DNA of 64,000 nucleotides from an uncultured Pelagibacteraceae bacterium (lineage in GTDB: Bacteria > Pseudomonadota > Alphaproteobacteria > Pelagibacterales > Pelagibacteraceae): contig CACLYY010000001.1 of NCBI GenBank assembly GCA_902611265.1, positions 248,001-312,000 on the forward strand. Reading direction: 5' to 3'. Position numbers and translations under genes: made by a program. Within the stretch, counting starts at the first letter, position 1; every line of letters starts with the position of its first letter. Positions 25,238-34,446 of the stretch are shown here, in pieces. The notes below the pieces were generated by a model, which ran no database searches, was not told the DNA's origin, and saw nothing but the letters and a program-made list of their open reading frames with translations.

Positions 25238-25798
25238 CTAAACTTTTTTGATGTACTCTAAATTTCTTGTATCAATTATTATCTCATCTCCAGCCTCTAT
25301 AAAAGGAGGTACTTGAATATTAAATCCATTATCAAGTTTAGCAGGCTTATATGATGAGGAAACAGTTTGTCCTTTTAATGCTGCATCAGTTGCTTCAATT
25401 CTGCACCTAACTTGATTTGGTAATTCTACTGAAATTGGATTTTCATTATAATAATTAATTGTAACTTGAAGATTTTCAGTTAATAATTTACCCTTATCCC
25501 CAACAATATCCTTTTTTATATCTATTTGTTCGAATGTTTTAGGATCCATAAAATAATAATTAATTTCGTCTGAATAAAGATAATCAAAATTGTTTTCCTC
25601 TAATAATGCCTTTTCGACTGTTTCGCTAGATCTGAATCTTTCATTTAACTTAGTATTTTTACTTAAACTTTTCATCTCTACTTGTGCAAAAGCTCCTCCT
25701 TTTCCAGGTTTAACATGTTGAGTTTTTAAAACTTGCCATAAATCGTTTTTGTATTCTAATAGCATCCCCACTCTTATCTCACCTGCGTTTATTTTCAT
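25238..25798 (-). CDS. efp: Translation elongation factor P
   Basis: A 186-residue three-domain EF-P. The loop HVKPGKGGAFAQV has Lys33 at the tip, equivalent to the beta-lysylated lysine of E. coli, within the PGKGGA context. The C-terminus keeps VPPFIEAGDEIIIDTR. EF-P relieves ribosome stalling at polyproline. The modification enzymes EpmA/EpmB are not in this window. Its ATG overlaps the thiE stop by 4 nt, and suhB follows after 1 nt. Confidence 0.97.
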   Translation of the reverse strand: MKINAGEIRVGMLLEYKNDLWQVLKTQHVKPGKGGAFAQVEMKSLSKNTKLNERFRSSETVEKALLEENNFDYLYSDEINYYFMDPKTFEQIDIKKDIVGDKGKLLTENLQVTINYYNENPISVELPNQVRCRIEATDAALKGQTVSSSYKPAKLDNGFNIQVPPFIEAGDEIIIDTRNLEYIKKV

Positions 25799-26409
25799 TT
25801 TAATTTTTCTAAAGCTTGTAATGGTTTATATTTTTTATTATTCCAAATGTAGCCTGAAATAGCCAAAAAATTGGCATTGTTCAATAATAGATTTTTATAA
25901 TTTTTAGAATTTATTCCCCCTATTGCAACTACTGGAATCTTTGTAAATTTTTTAGCTTTATTTAAAATTTCAATATTTGCTGTAAATTTACTCTTTTTAG
26001 TTTTTGACGGATAAAATGCGCCAAAAGCAACATAACTCGCTCCTTCCCTGATAGCTTTTTTTGCCAAAAATAAAGAATTGTGACATGTAACTCCGATAAT
26101 TTTTTTTCCAATTATCTTTCTCGCAGCTTTGATATTTATATCTTTTTGACCTAAATGACATCCATCAGCATTTAGCCTCAATGCGAGTATAGGGTCATCA
26201 TTAATTAAAAATTTAACCTTTTTATCTTTACAAATTTTTTTGATTTTCTTTCCAATTAAAATTTTTTCTTTCATAGGATATTTTTTTAACCTCAATTGAA
26301 AAAAACTGACTTTCTGAGTTTTTAATACTTTTTCTAAGTTTTTATAAAAAAATTTTGATATTTTATTAGGTGATATAATATATAGAAATTTATTTTTATT
26401 TATTCTCAA
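25795..26409 (-). CDS. thiE: Thiamine phosphate synthase
   Basis: The 204-residue TIM-barrel protein shows FQLRLKKY, LINDDPILALRLNADGCHLGQKD (about 69-91), GVTCHNS and a VAFGAFYPSKTK loop, with a C-terminal AIGGI phosphate-binding turn. These match ThiE, which joins HMP-diphosphate and thiazole phosphate to thiamine phosphate; the GxxxxTxTK diphosphate loop is kept as FYPSKTK. TenI-type isomerase is the alternative. It overlaps fba by 14 nt and efp by 4 nt. SAR11 bacteria are known to need external HMP, so ThiE with ThiD (elsewhere in the window) fits a salvage route. Confidence 0.82.
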   Translation of the reverse strand: MRINKNKFLYIISPNKISKFFYKNLEKVLKTQKVSFFQLRLKKYPMKEKILIGKKIKKICKDKKVKFLINDDPILALRLNADGCHLGQKDINIKAARKIIGKKIIGVTCHNSLFLAKKAIREGASYVAFGAFYPSKTKKSKFTANIEILNKAKKFTKIPVVAIGGINSKNYKNLLLNNANFLAISGYIWNNKKYKPLQALEKLK

Positions 26410-27406
26410 GTTCGTTAGACCACTTTCCTCTAGCAGCTAATGAACACATCTTAGCTCTATGATTAAAGGTAATTTGGGTTGCTTCCACATCTTTTAAATT
26501 TATTGACCATGTTTTAAGAGCACTTTGCTGAAGGGCTCTTCCATATGAGTAAGTCATTATGAAGTTGGTATTGTTATTTTTATTAATTAAATCTAAATTT
26601 TCAGTAGCCTCAATTTCTGATTGACCACCAGATAAAAAAGCAATTCCAGGCACTTCGCTGGGAACAGAGGAATTAAGGCATTCTAAAGTTTTTTGTGATA
26701 CTTCTTCTTTAGTTATTTTGTTTTTTGACTGGTCACCAGCCAATATCATATTTGGTTTTAAAATTATTCCTGATAAATCAACTTTGTGCAACAACAATTT
26801 TTCAAAACAAATTTTTATAACTTCTGAAGTTCTATTAAAGCAAATTTCCGCAGAATGATCACCGTCCATCAATAATTCAGGTTCTACAATTGGAACCATT
26901 TTATTTTCTTGTACCAGTGCAGCGTACCTTGCTAGCGCTTCGGCATTACTGTGAATTGCAAGTTTACTTGGGTATTTCTCGCTAATTTTGTAAACACCTC
27001 TCCATTTTGTGAATCTAGCTCCAAGATCAAAATATTCTTTTAATCTCTCTCTTAGTCCGTCTAAACCCTCTGTAATTTTTTCTTCAGTTGAGTTTGCCAA
27101 ATCTTTTGCGCCAGTATCAACTTTGATGCCAGGCACTGCGCCTGAGGAGGAGATTAAATCTGGAATTGACACTCCAGATTTTGTAATCTGTTTTATTGTT
27201 TCGTCATAAAGTATTACACCTCCAATACAATCCTTCATACTCTCAGATGAGAATAGTGTTTCTCTAAATAGAAGTCTGTTTTCTGGTGTTGAATTTACAT
27301 TTACTGCTTTTAATCTTTTTGTCATTGTTCCATTACTTTCATCAGCAGCGAGGATGCCTTTACCTTTTGAGATTATTTTCAATACAATTTTATTAAGTTC
27401 TGACAT
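26396..27406 (-). CDS. fba: Class I fructose-bisphosphate aldolase
   Basis: The 336-residue protein is the eukaryote-like Schiff-base aldolase. GKGILAADESNGT is at 14-26, KWRGVYKI around 134-141, and the Schiff-base lysine lies in GIILKPNM; FLSGGQSE follows. It needs no metal. It interconverts fructose 1,6-bisphosphate with triose phosphates. It is in the tkt-gap-pgk-fba string with 1 nt to pgk and a 14-nt overlap with thiE. With gap and pgk it can run in the gluconeogenic direction. Typical length and no missing residues. Confidence 0.95.
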   Translation of the reverse strand: MSELNKIVLKIISKGKGILAADESNGTMTKRLKAVNVNSTPENRLLFRETLFSSESMKDCIGGVILYDETIKQITKSGVSIPDLISSSGAVPGIKVDTGAKDLANSTEEKITEGLDGLRERLKEYFDLGARFTKWRGVYKISEKYPSKLAIHSNAEALARYAALVQENKMVPIVEPELLMDGDHSAEICFNRTSEVIKICFEKLLLHKVDLSGIILKPNMILAGDQSKNKITKEEVSQKTLECLNSSVPSEVPGIAFLSGGQSEIEATENLDLINKNNNTNFIMTYSYGRALQQSALKTWSINLKDVEATQITFNHRAKMCSLAARGKWSNELENK

Positions 27407-27407
27407 A

Positions 27408-28586
27408 CTAGCTGAGAGCAGTTATACCAGGTAGCTCTTTACCTTCAAGATATTCTAAAAAAGCTCCACCTGCAGTTGAAACAAAATTGAAACTACTTAC
27501 AACATTTAAATTATTTAAAAATGAAACAGTATCCCCCCCACCAACAACCGAAAAAATTTTATTTTCCTTGTTTTTTTCAATTATTTTTTTTGCTATTTCA
27601 ACACTTCCATTTGCGAAATTTGGATTTTCAAAATATCCAGCTGGACCATTCCATAGTATAGTTTTACTTTTATCAATAATATTAATTATTTTATTAATTG
27701 TTTTGGGACCAATATCTAAAATCATTTCATTTGAATTAATTTGACCTAATTCTTTAATTTCAGAGGATCCATTTAAATCTTTTGATACAAGCACGTCTTC
27801 AGGGTAAATTAATTTACAACTTTGTTTTTCTGAAAGTGAAATAATCTCCTTAACTATTTGATTACAATTTTTTTCTTTTATTGACTTTCCAATATTATTT
27901 CCAAAGTTTTCAATAAAATTATTGGCCATACCTCCAACAATAATAATATTATCTAGCTTAGGAATTAAATTTTTAATAATATTTATTTTAGAAGAAATTT
28001 TAGATCCTCCAATTATACAAGTTATTGGCTTTGTAATTTCTGACGTAATTTTTTTAAGAGCTCTAACCTCTAAATCAAGTTGTAATCCTGAGAAAGAAGG
28101 CAAAAACTTTGAAATTTGATGAATAGATGCATGTTCTCGATGAGAACAAGAGAATGCATCATTAACATAAATATCACCTAAGCTTGCAATATGACTGCCA
28201 AACTTATAATCATCATTTTCTTCTTCAGCATAAAATCTTATATTTTCTAAAACTAAAATTTGTTCATTAAAATTATGAAAGAAGTTTTTATTTTTTATTT
28301 CATTTATATTTTTTTTTATTAATCTAACATTTTGGTTTAATTTTTTTTGCAAATCCTCACATATTGGTTTTAAAGATAACTCATTTACAATTTTACCGTT
28401 GGGTCTACCTATGTGCGATAAAATAATAATTTTCGTTTTTTGCTTTATCAAAAAATTTAGAGTAGGTAAAATTTTATCAATTCTAGTTGTATCTTTTATT
28501 TTTCCATGATCTAATGGGACATTAAGGTCTAATCTTAATAAAGTTACTTTATTGATTAAATTTTTTTCATTTCTAATGCTTTTCAT
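27408..28586 (-). CDS. pgk: Phosphoglycerate kinase
   Basis: The 392-residue protein has RLDLNVPLDHG (near 18-28), LSHIGRPNG, the basic patch FSCSHREHAS, a GGSKISSKI loop, and the C-terminal nucleotide-binding GGGDTV followed by STAGGAFLEYLEG. It transfers phosphate between 1,3-bisphosphoglycerate and ADP. The ATG overlaps the gap stop by 1 nt. Length is normal for bacterial PGK (about 390-400). Confidence 0.98.
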   Translation of the reverse strand: MKSIRNEKNLINKVTLLRLDLNVPLDHGKIKDTTRIDKILPTLNFLIKQKTKIIILSHIGRPNGKIVNELSLKPICEDLQKKLNQNVRLIKKNINEIKNKNFFHNFNEQILVLENIRFYAEEENDDYKFGSHIASLGDIYVNDAFSCSHREHASIHQISKFLPSFSGLQLDLEVRALKKITSEITKPITCIIGGSKISSKINIIKNLIPKLDNIIIVGGMANNFIENFGNNIGKSIKEKNCNQIVKEIISLSEKQSCKLIYPEDVLVSKDLNGSSEIKELGQINSNEMILDIGPKTINKIINIIDKSKTILWNGPAGYFENPNFANGSVEIAKKIIEKNKENKIFSVVGGGDTVSFLNNLNVVSSFNFVSTAGGAFLEYLEGKELPGITALS

Positions 28587-29593
28587 TAAGAAATATTATG
28601 CAGTTTTTCAGCTAAATCACACATTCTGTTGGAAAAGCCCCATTCATTATCATACCACGCTGATATTTTTCCCATATTAGTCCCAACTACATTTGTCAAA
28701 GATGCATCTACAATAGCTGACGCTGAATGATGATTAAAATCAATTGAAACCAATTTTTCTCGTGTAATTTCTAAAATATTATTCAATTTATTTTTAGAGG
28801 CTATTTCAAATGCGTCATTGATTTTTTTGATACTAATTTCTTTTTTTGTACAAAAGACTAGCTCAACCACAGAAACATTTGGTATTGGCACCCTCATAGC
28901 TATCCCTTCTAATTTCCCTTTAAGAGATGGAATTATTTCACCTATTGCTTTTGAGGCTCCTGTAGATGTTGGCACTATCGATTGATTTGCGGCCCTTGCT
29001 CTTCTTACATCTTTATGAGAGTTATCTAAAATTCTTTGATCACTTGTAAAAGCATGAATAGTAGTCATAAACCCTTTTTCAATTTCAAAATTATTATTAA
29101 GCACTTCAACAACAGGTGCAAGGCAATTTGTAGTACATGAGGCTGCAGATACAATTTTATCATTTTTTGATAAAATATTTTGATTAACACCAAACACTAT
29201 TGTTTTGTCAGCATTTTTACATGGAGCTGAAACAATAACCTTTTTTGCCCCATTTTTTATATGAGCTTCAAGCTTTTCTCTTGAATTAAATTTACCAGTG
29301 CACTCAAAAACATAATCAACATCATATTTTTTCCAATCAATATCTTCTACTGAAGATTTTTGAGAAAATGAAATTTTTTTTTTATTAATTATTAATTGAT
29401 TAACATTAAATGTTACATCAGCATTTAATTTCCCATGAATAGAGTCATACTTTATTAAGTGACTAGTAATCTCAGAGTTTGATCTATTATTTATATGATT
29501 AATTTTTAATTTTTTATTTTGTGTTTCAATAATTGATCTTAGTACCATTCTTCCAATTCTACCCATTCCATTAATTCCAATTTTAATTGTCAT
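28586..29593 (-). CDS. gap: Glyceraldehyde-3-phosphate dehydrogenase
   Basis: A 335-residue protein with the NAD-binding start IGINGMGRIGRM (4-15), the catalytic cysteine in SAASCTTNCLAPV (about Cys153), the HAFTSDQ His region, and WYDNEWGFSNRM near the C-terminus. It makes 1,3-bisphosphoglycerate, used by the pgk product next door. Separated from tkt by 2 nt. Cofactor preference (NAD versus NADP) cannot be fixed by eye. Confidence 0.97.
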   Translation of the reverse strand: MTIKIGINGMGRIGRMVLRSIIETQNKKLKINHINNRSNSEITSHLIKYDSIHGKLNADVTFNVNQLIINKKKISFSQKSSVEDIDWKKYDVDYVFECTGKFNSREKLEAHIKNGAKKVIVSAPCKNADKTIVFGVNQNILSKNDKIVSAASCTTNCLAPVVEVLNNNFEIEKGFMTTIHAFTSDQRILDNSHKDVRRARAANQSIVPTSTGASKAIGEIIPSLKGKLEGIAMRVPIPNVSVVELVFCTKKEISIKKINDAFEIASKNKLNNILEITREKLVSIDFNHHSASAIVDASLTNVVGTNMGKISAWYDNEWGFSNRMCDLAEKLHNIS

Positions 29594-29595
29594 AA

Positions 29596-31554
29596 TTATT
29601 TCTTAATAAATTTTTTTGATTTTTCTGCAATTTTTGTATCTAACAATCCAAAAAATTTAAAAATTTCTTTATAAGGAGCACTTTTTCCAAATTCATTAAT
29701 TCCAAAACTTATTCCTAAATCACCAACATATTTTCTCCAACAGTCAATAGATCCAGCCTCTATGGAGATCTTAAATTTTGTTTCGTTCAGAATTTTATTT
29801 TTATATTTTATTGGTTGTACATCGAATAATTCCATAGAAGGTACTGAGATTACTTTTGAATATATTTTTTCTTTGGCTAATTTATGGCTCGTCTCTATAG
29901 CCAAGTTCACCTCAGAACCACTGGCTAAAATTGTTAAATTTATTTTTTTATTATTCCTTAATACTTCATAGGCACCCAAAGAGCATTTATTTATTTTTGT
30001 GAATTTATTTCTAATTGGATGAAGATTCTGTCTGGTTAATGATAGAACACTAGGTGTATTAAAACTTTTTAATGCATGCTCCCAACACTCAATAGTTTCC
30101 ATTTTATCTGCAGGTCTAAAAATATTTAGATTTGGTATTGCTCTTAATCCAGATAACTGTTCGATCGGTTGATGTGTTGGACCGTCTTCCCCAAGACCAA
30201 TTGAGTCATGCGTCATTACATAAATAACCTGTTGTTTCATCATTGCAGCCAATCTAATTGATGGTTTGCAATAGTCAGAAAAAATCAAAAAAGTTCCGCC
30301 GTATGGAATTAATTTGCTATGTAAAGCAAGACCATTCATAATTCCGCACATAGCATGTTCTCTAACTCCATAATGAATATAATTTCCATTAAAGTTTCCT
30401 GGCTTAATAATCTTATGATTTTTTGTTTTAGTATTATTTGATCCAGCAAGATCTGCCGAGCCACCAATGATTGTATTATTTTTTTTAAATAGAGAGTTGA
30501 TTATGACCTCAGATGATTTTCTAGAAGCAAGACTTTTATTTTCTTTAACCGCATTTTTTTTTTCATTTATAATAGACTCTGTAAAACTATTCTTTAAAGA
30601 TTTATTTATTTTGACTTTATTTTTTTTATAAATTTTATGCCATTTATTTTCAATCTTTTCTCCTTTTTCACCAATATTTTTCCATGCATTTAATATATAT
30701 TTTGGGATTTCAAAAGGTTTATAATTCCAATTTAATTCTTTCCTAACTAATGAAATTTCCTCAGAACCAAGTGGACTACCATGCGAGGATGCTTTTCCTG
30801 ATTTATTTGGAGACCCAAAACCGATTTTAGTTTTACAAGAAATTACTGTTGGCTTTTTTGCTTTTTGAACTTTTTTTAATGCGTTAAATATTTCTCTCTC
30901 TTTATGTCCATCAATTTCAATAAAACTCCACCCATAACTTTCAAATCTTTTCTTAAAATTATCTGAAACTGTTAAGCTTGTTGGACCATCAATTGAAATA
31001 GAATTATTATCAAATAACATTATTAAGTTTTTAAGTTTTAAGTGACCCGCTAAACTCATCGCTTCATGACTTATACCCTCCATTAAACATCCGTCTCCAG
31101 CTATTACATAAGTTTTATGATTAATTATATTTTTACCTAATTTTTTTTTCAAAATTTCTTCTGCTAATGCAAATCCAACAGCATTAGATATTCCTTGACC
31201 TAAAGGTCCTGTGGTTGTTTCGATGCCTGAGTTTTTGATATATTCAGGATGACCTGCGCAAATAGAATTTAATTGTCTAAAATTTTTAATGTCTTTTAAT
31301 TTTATACTTTTGTAGCCCGTTAAATAAAGTAGAGAGTAAAGAAGCATTGATCCATGTCCAGCAGATAAAACGAATCTATCTCTATTTATCCAACTCGGAT
31401 TTTTTGGATTAAACTTTAAAAAGTATTTGAAAAGGATGGTAGAAACATCAGCCATGCCCATAGGCATACCTGGGTGACCAGAATTAGCTTTTTGCACGGC
31501 ATCCATTGAAAGAGCACGTATTGAGTTAGATAGGGTTTTATTTATTTCTCTCAA
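29596..31554 (-). CDS. tkt: Transketolase
   Basis: The 652-residue ThDP enzyme begins with KANSGHPGMPMGMAD. It has the ThDP motif GDGCLMEGISHEAMSLAGHLKLKNLIMLFDNN (split by about 28 residues, as in the family), TKIGFGSPNKSGKASSHG, and DSIGLGEDGPTHQPIEQL in the middle domain. It moves two-carbon ketol units between sugar phosphates, producing sedoheptulose 7-phosphate among others. It heads the minus-strand tkt-gap-pgk-fba-thiE-efp-suhB string, so the promoter should lie in the short divergent space around 31555-31607. Confidence 0.97.
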   Translation of the reverse strand: MREINKTLSNSIRALSMDAVQKANSGHPGMPMGMADVSTILFKYFLKFNPKNPSWINRDRFVLSAGHGSMLLYSLLYLTGYKSIKLKDIKNFRQLNSICAGHPEYIKNSGIETTTGPLGQGISNAVGFALAEEILKKKLGKNIINHKTYVIAGDGCLMEGISHEAMSLAGHLKLKNLIMLFDNNSISIDGPTSLTVSDNFKKRFESYGWSFIEIDGHKEREIFNALKKVQKAKKPTVISCKTKIGFGSPNKSGKASSHGSPLGSEEISLVRKELNWNYKPFEIPKYILNAWKNIGEKGEKIENKWHKIYKKNKVKINKSLKNSFTESIINEKKNAVKENKSLASRKSSEVIINSLFKKNNTIIGGSADLAGSNNTKTKNHKIIKPGNFNGNYIHYGVREHAMCGIMNGLALHSKLIPYGGTFLIFSDYCKPSIRLAAMMKQQVIYVMTHDSIGLGEDGPTHQPIEQLSGLRAIPNLNIFRPADKMETIECWEHALKSFNTPSVLSLTRQNLHPIRNKFTKINKCSLGAYEVLRNNKKINLTILASGSEVNLAIETSHKLAKEKIYSKVISVPSMELFDVQPIKYKNKILNETKFKISIEAGSIDCWRKYVGDLGISFGINEFGKSAPYKEIFKFFGLLDTKIAEKSKKFIKK

Positions 31555-31607
31555 ACATTTATCCTTTGTAGACTTAGGTGAATCAATTTAATAATATAGA
31601 TATATAT

Positions 31608-31931
31608 ATGAATTCAATTAGTGAAAAAGAAAAAAAGTTATTAGAAGCTTTAAACAAATTAAAAAAACTAGAAAAAGTAAATCCTGAGAAAATTTTAGAG
31701 TTAGAAAATCTTGCAAGCCAAAAAACTCAATTAGAAATTGAAAAAAAAGAAATTGAGGGAAAATATAATTTATTAAAACAAGAAAATGACATTCTTAAAG
31801 ATAAATTTGATCATTTAAAACAAAGAGAAATTCAGGAAAGAAAAAAAGAAGACCAATTTTCTGATAAAATTGATGAATTAAATCAAGAAACAGATAATTT
31901 GATGGAAGAAATTGACAAATGGCAAATGTAA
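31608..31931 (+). CDS. ZauP-like coiled-coil protein upstream of zapA
   Basis: A 107-residue, highly charged protein that is almost entirely one coiled coil (Lys/Glu/Leu heptads from about residue 5 to 100). It precedes zapA and overlaps it by 13 nt. In Caulobacter the coiled-coil protein encoded just upstream of zapA, ZauP, cooperates with ZapA at the division ring. I infer the same role from position and structure. I start it at ATG 31608; a GTG at 31578 in the same frame would add ten residues and leave only 23 nt to tkt. Confidence 0.7.
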   Translation: MNSISEKEKKLLEALNKLKKLEKVNPEKILELENLASQKTQLEIEKKEIEGKYNLLKQENDILKDKFDHLKQREIQERKKEDQFSDKIDELNQETDNLMEEIDKWQM

Positions 31932-32365
31932 ATATCAAATTTAATGGAAAAGAATTTTTATTGTCATGTGACGATGGTCAAGAAGAACATTTAGAGGAAT
32001 TAGCTTTATATTTAAATGAAAAATTTACTGAATTAAAAAATTCTTTAGGAAATATTGGAGAGAGTAAACTTTTGTTAATTACATCGATATCAGTTTTAGA
32101 TGAATATTACGAAACAAAAAAAAAAATCGACACACAAAAGAAAGAAATTTCGAATATTACTGAAAAATTCAAAGAACTTAAGTCTTTGGTATATAATTAT
32201 AAAAATGTAAAGGAAAAAGAAATTGCTAAATTAAGTTTAACCCAAGAAAATCTTCAGCATCAAATTGAGTCCAATAAAAGTGATTATGAAAATTTAGTTG
32301 ATAAGACTACTTTAGAGATAGAAAATTTTATCAAAAAAATTGATTCAGACCCTAAGACTCAATAA
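31919..32365 (+). CDS. zapA: Cell division protein ZapA
   Basis: The 148-residue protein begins MANVNIKFNGKEFLLSCDD, with the globular ZapA head (about 1-60, including EEHLEELALYLNEK), then a long coiled coil. It bundles FtsZ filaments at midcell. It is longer at the C-terminus than the 100-residue E. coli protein, as in other Alphaproteobacteria. Only 6 nt separate it from ygfA, leaving no room for the 6S RNA gene that often sits there. Confidence 0.88.
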   Translation: MANVNIKFNGKEFLLSCDDGQEEHLEELALYLNEKFTELKNSLGNIGESKLLLITSISVLDEYYETKKKIDTQKKEISNITEKFKELKSLVYNYKNVKEKEIAKLSLTQENLQHQIESNKSDYENLVDKTTLEIENFIKKIDSDPKTQ

Positions 32366-32371
32366 TTAAAA

Positions 32372-32917
32372 GTGTCTAAAAAAATTTTAAGAAAAAGGTT
32401 AATTAATTTAAGGAAAAAAAATTATTCTAACCAATGTATAAGCTTTTCTCAGTTGAAAAAAATTTTCAATAAAATTGATAAAAAACAAAACACAAAAATT
32501 GGAGGCTACTATCCTATTAATTACGAAATTGGATCTTTAGAAATTTTAGAAAAATTAGAGAAAAGTAAATTTAAAATATCTTTACCGGTTACGAAGAGAA
32601 ACAATATTATGGACTTTTATGAATGGTCTAATAAAATGCCACTAAAAGTTAGCAAGCAAGGTATTCCCGAGCCTTATACTATTAAAAAAGTTTTTCCTGA
32701 TATTTTGCTTGTTCCTCTTGTTGGATTTGACAAGAATAAATTTAGATTAGGTTATGGAGGAGGATTTTACGATAGATATATTTCTAGAGTATCAAAATTT
32801 AAAAAAGTTCTAACAATTGGTTTTGCTTTCTCATTTCAGGAACTCAAAAAAGTACCAAGAAATGAATATGATCAAAAATTGGATTATATATTAACAGACA
32901 AAGAAATTATAAAATGA
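32372..32917 (+). CDS. ygfA: 5-formyltetrahydrofolate cyclo-ligase
   Basis: The 181-residue protein has an N-terminal KKILRKRLINLRKK helix, GYYPINYEIG, VPLVGFDKNKFRLGYGGGFYDRY (about 117-139) with the ATP/folate-binding glycines, and a closing IGFAFSFQ. It converts 5-formyl-THF to 5,10-methenyl-THF with ATP. Its start is GTG at 32372, 6 nt after zapA; no ATG is near. Its 3' end overlaps the next ATG by 4 nt. Confidence 0.93.
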   Translation: MSKKILRKRLINLRKKNYSNQCISFSQLKKIFNKIDKKQNTKIGGYYPINYEIGSLEILEKLEKSKFKISLPVTKRNNIMDFYEWSNKMPLKVSKQGIPEPYTIKKVFPDILLVPLVGFDKNKFRLGYGGGFYDRYISRVSKFKKVLTIGFAFSFQELKKVPRNEYDQKLDYILTDKEIIK

Positions 32918-33720
32918 AAATATTATTTTTAGGAGATATAGTTGGAAATAGTGGATGTTTTGCAGTTAAAAAATTTTTACCTGACATTATAAATTCAAAA
33001 AAAATTAATTTTGTCGTTGTAAATGGTGAGAATGCAGCAAAAGATGGAGTTGGAATAACCGAGAACATTGTTAACGAGTTATTAAGTTGTGGTGTTGATG
33101 TAATAACTACAGGTAATCATGTGTGGGACCAAAAAGAAATATTTGAATTTATAAATAAACAAAAGAGACTACTAAGACCATTAAACTTGTCAGGCGTTGT
33201 TCCTGGTGATGGATTTGGAATTTACAATACTATTGGAGGATACAAAGTTGGAGTATTGAATTTAATGGGAAATGTTTTTATGAAAAAATGTGATGATGTA
33301 TTCATAAAAAGCAAACAATTTATTGATGAGAATAAACTTAAAGAAAAATATGATTTCCTTATCGTTGATTTTCATGGAGAAATTACCAGTGAAAAAATGG
33401 CTATTGGCCATGTGTTTGATGGCAACGCGACATTTGTAGTAGGCACCCATACTCATGTTCCCACAAACGACGGAAGAGTTTTAAACAAAGGAACTGCTTA
33501 TTTAACAGATGCTGGAATGTGTGGTGATTATAACTCAGTAATTGGAATGGATGCAAAAAATTCTATTAATAGATTTTTTAAAAGGGTGTCAGTTAAGCAT
33601 TTTCCTTCAGAGGGAGAGGCATCACTTTGTGGAGCAATTATTGAAGCTAATCCAAAAAATGGTTTGGCTTTGAACATCACCCAGTTTATATTTGGTGGTC
33701 AACTTCAAAGAGATATTTAA
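32914..33720 (+). CDS. ymdB: YmdB-family metallophosphoesterase
   Basis: A 268-residue calcineurin-like phosphoesterase of the TIGR00282/YmdB type. Metal-ligand motifs are FLGDIVGNSG (4-13), NGENAAKDGVGI (about 39-50), TTGNHVWDQKE (about 66-76), DFHGE (about 151-155) and GTHTHVPTND (about 177-186). Bacillus YmdB hydrolyses 2',3'-cAMP or related cyclic nucleotides. The gene lies between ygfA (4-nt overlap) and yebC (3-nt gap), an order shared by many Alphaproteobacteria. Confidence 0.92.
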   Translation: MKILFLGDIVGNSGCFAVKKFLPDIINSKKINFVVVNGENAAKDGVGITENIVNELLSCGVDVITTGNHVWDQKEIFEFINKQKRLLRPLNLSGVVPGDGFGIYNTIGGYKVGVLNLMGNVFMKKCDDVFIKSKQFIDENKLKEKYDFLIVDFHGEITSEKMAIGHVFDGNATFVVGTHTHVPTNDGRVLNKGTAYLTDAGMCGDYNSVIGMDAKNSINRFFKRVSVKHFPSEGEASLCGAIIEANPKNGLALNITQFIFGGQLQRDI

Positions 33721-33723
33721 ATT

Positions 33724-34440
33724 ATGGCAGGTCATTCTCACTGGGCAGGTATTAAACATAAGAAAGGTAAAGCGGACAAACAAAGAGCTGCAATATTTTC
33801 AAAATTATCAAGAGAAATTACAGTTGCTGCTAAACTTGGAGATAAAAATCCGGACATGAATTCTAGATTAAGATCAGCTATACAAGCGGCTAGGTCAGCG
33901 AATATGCCTAAAGACAATATTGAAAGGGCAATTGACAAATCATCGATAGCTGCAGACTCAAACTTTGAAAATATAAGATATGAGGGATTTGGACCTGCAA
34001 AAATTGCAATAGTTGTAATTACGTTGACAGATAATAAAAATAGAACTGCAGCCAATATTAGAACTATTTTTCAAAAATATGGTGGAGGACTTGGCACACA
34101 AGGATCTGCATCACATAATTTTCTCCAACAAGGGATAATAAAAGTAGACAAAAAAGAGATGAATGAAGAAAAGATTTTTGAACTGGCAATTAACGCTGGA
34201 GCTAATGACTGTATTTTTAAAGATAGTTACTATCAAATACATACAAATAAGGACGAGATATATGATGTAAAAAGTATTATGGAAAAAGATATTTCAAATT
34301 TTATATCGACAGAAATTGAATGGGTACCAATAAATAAAATAAAATTAAATCAAGACGATAAAGAAAAAATGGTTAAATTTTTGGAAATTTTAGAAGAAGA
34401 CGACGATGTACAGAATGTTTTTATAAATGCTGTATTATAA
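33724..34440 (+). CDS. yebC: YebC/PmpR-family protein (translation or transcription factor)
   Basis: The 238-residue protein starts MAGHSHWAGIKHKKGKAD, continues with RAAIFSKLSREI and ANMPKDNIERAI, and holds the middle GFGPAKIAIVV and GGGLGTQGSASHNF segments. All are diagnostic. The family was named for regulators, and members have since been linked to relief of ribosome stalling. Located 6 nt before the ruvC-like gene, the usual order. Confidence 0.96.
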   Translation: MAGHSHWAGIKHKKGKADKQRAAIFSKLSREITVAAKLGDKNPDMNSRLRSAIQAARSANMPKDNIERAIDKSSIAADSNFENIRYEGFGPAKIAIVVITLTDNKNRTAANIRTIFQKYGGGLGTQGSASHNFLQQGIIKVDKKEMNEEKIFELAINAGANDCIFKDSYYQIHTNKDEIYDVKSIMEKDISNFISTEIEWVPINKIKLNQDDKEKMVKFLEILEEDDDVQNVFINAVL

Positions 34441-34446
34441 AAATTT

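Noticed and set aside
32366-32371. 6S RNA in the zapA-ygfA gap
   Set aside because: The gap is 6 nt, far too short.
33738-34055. Minus-strand open frame inside yebC
   Set aside because: It is fully inside a highly conserved gene and has no recognisable domain.
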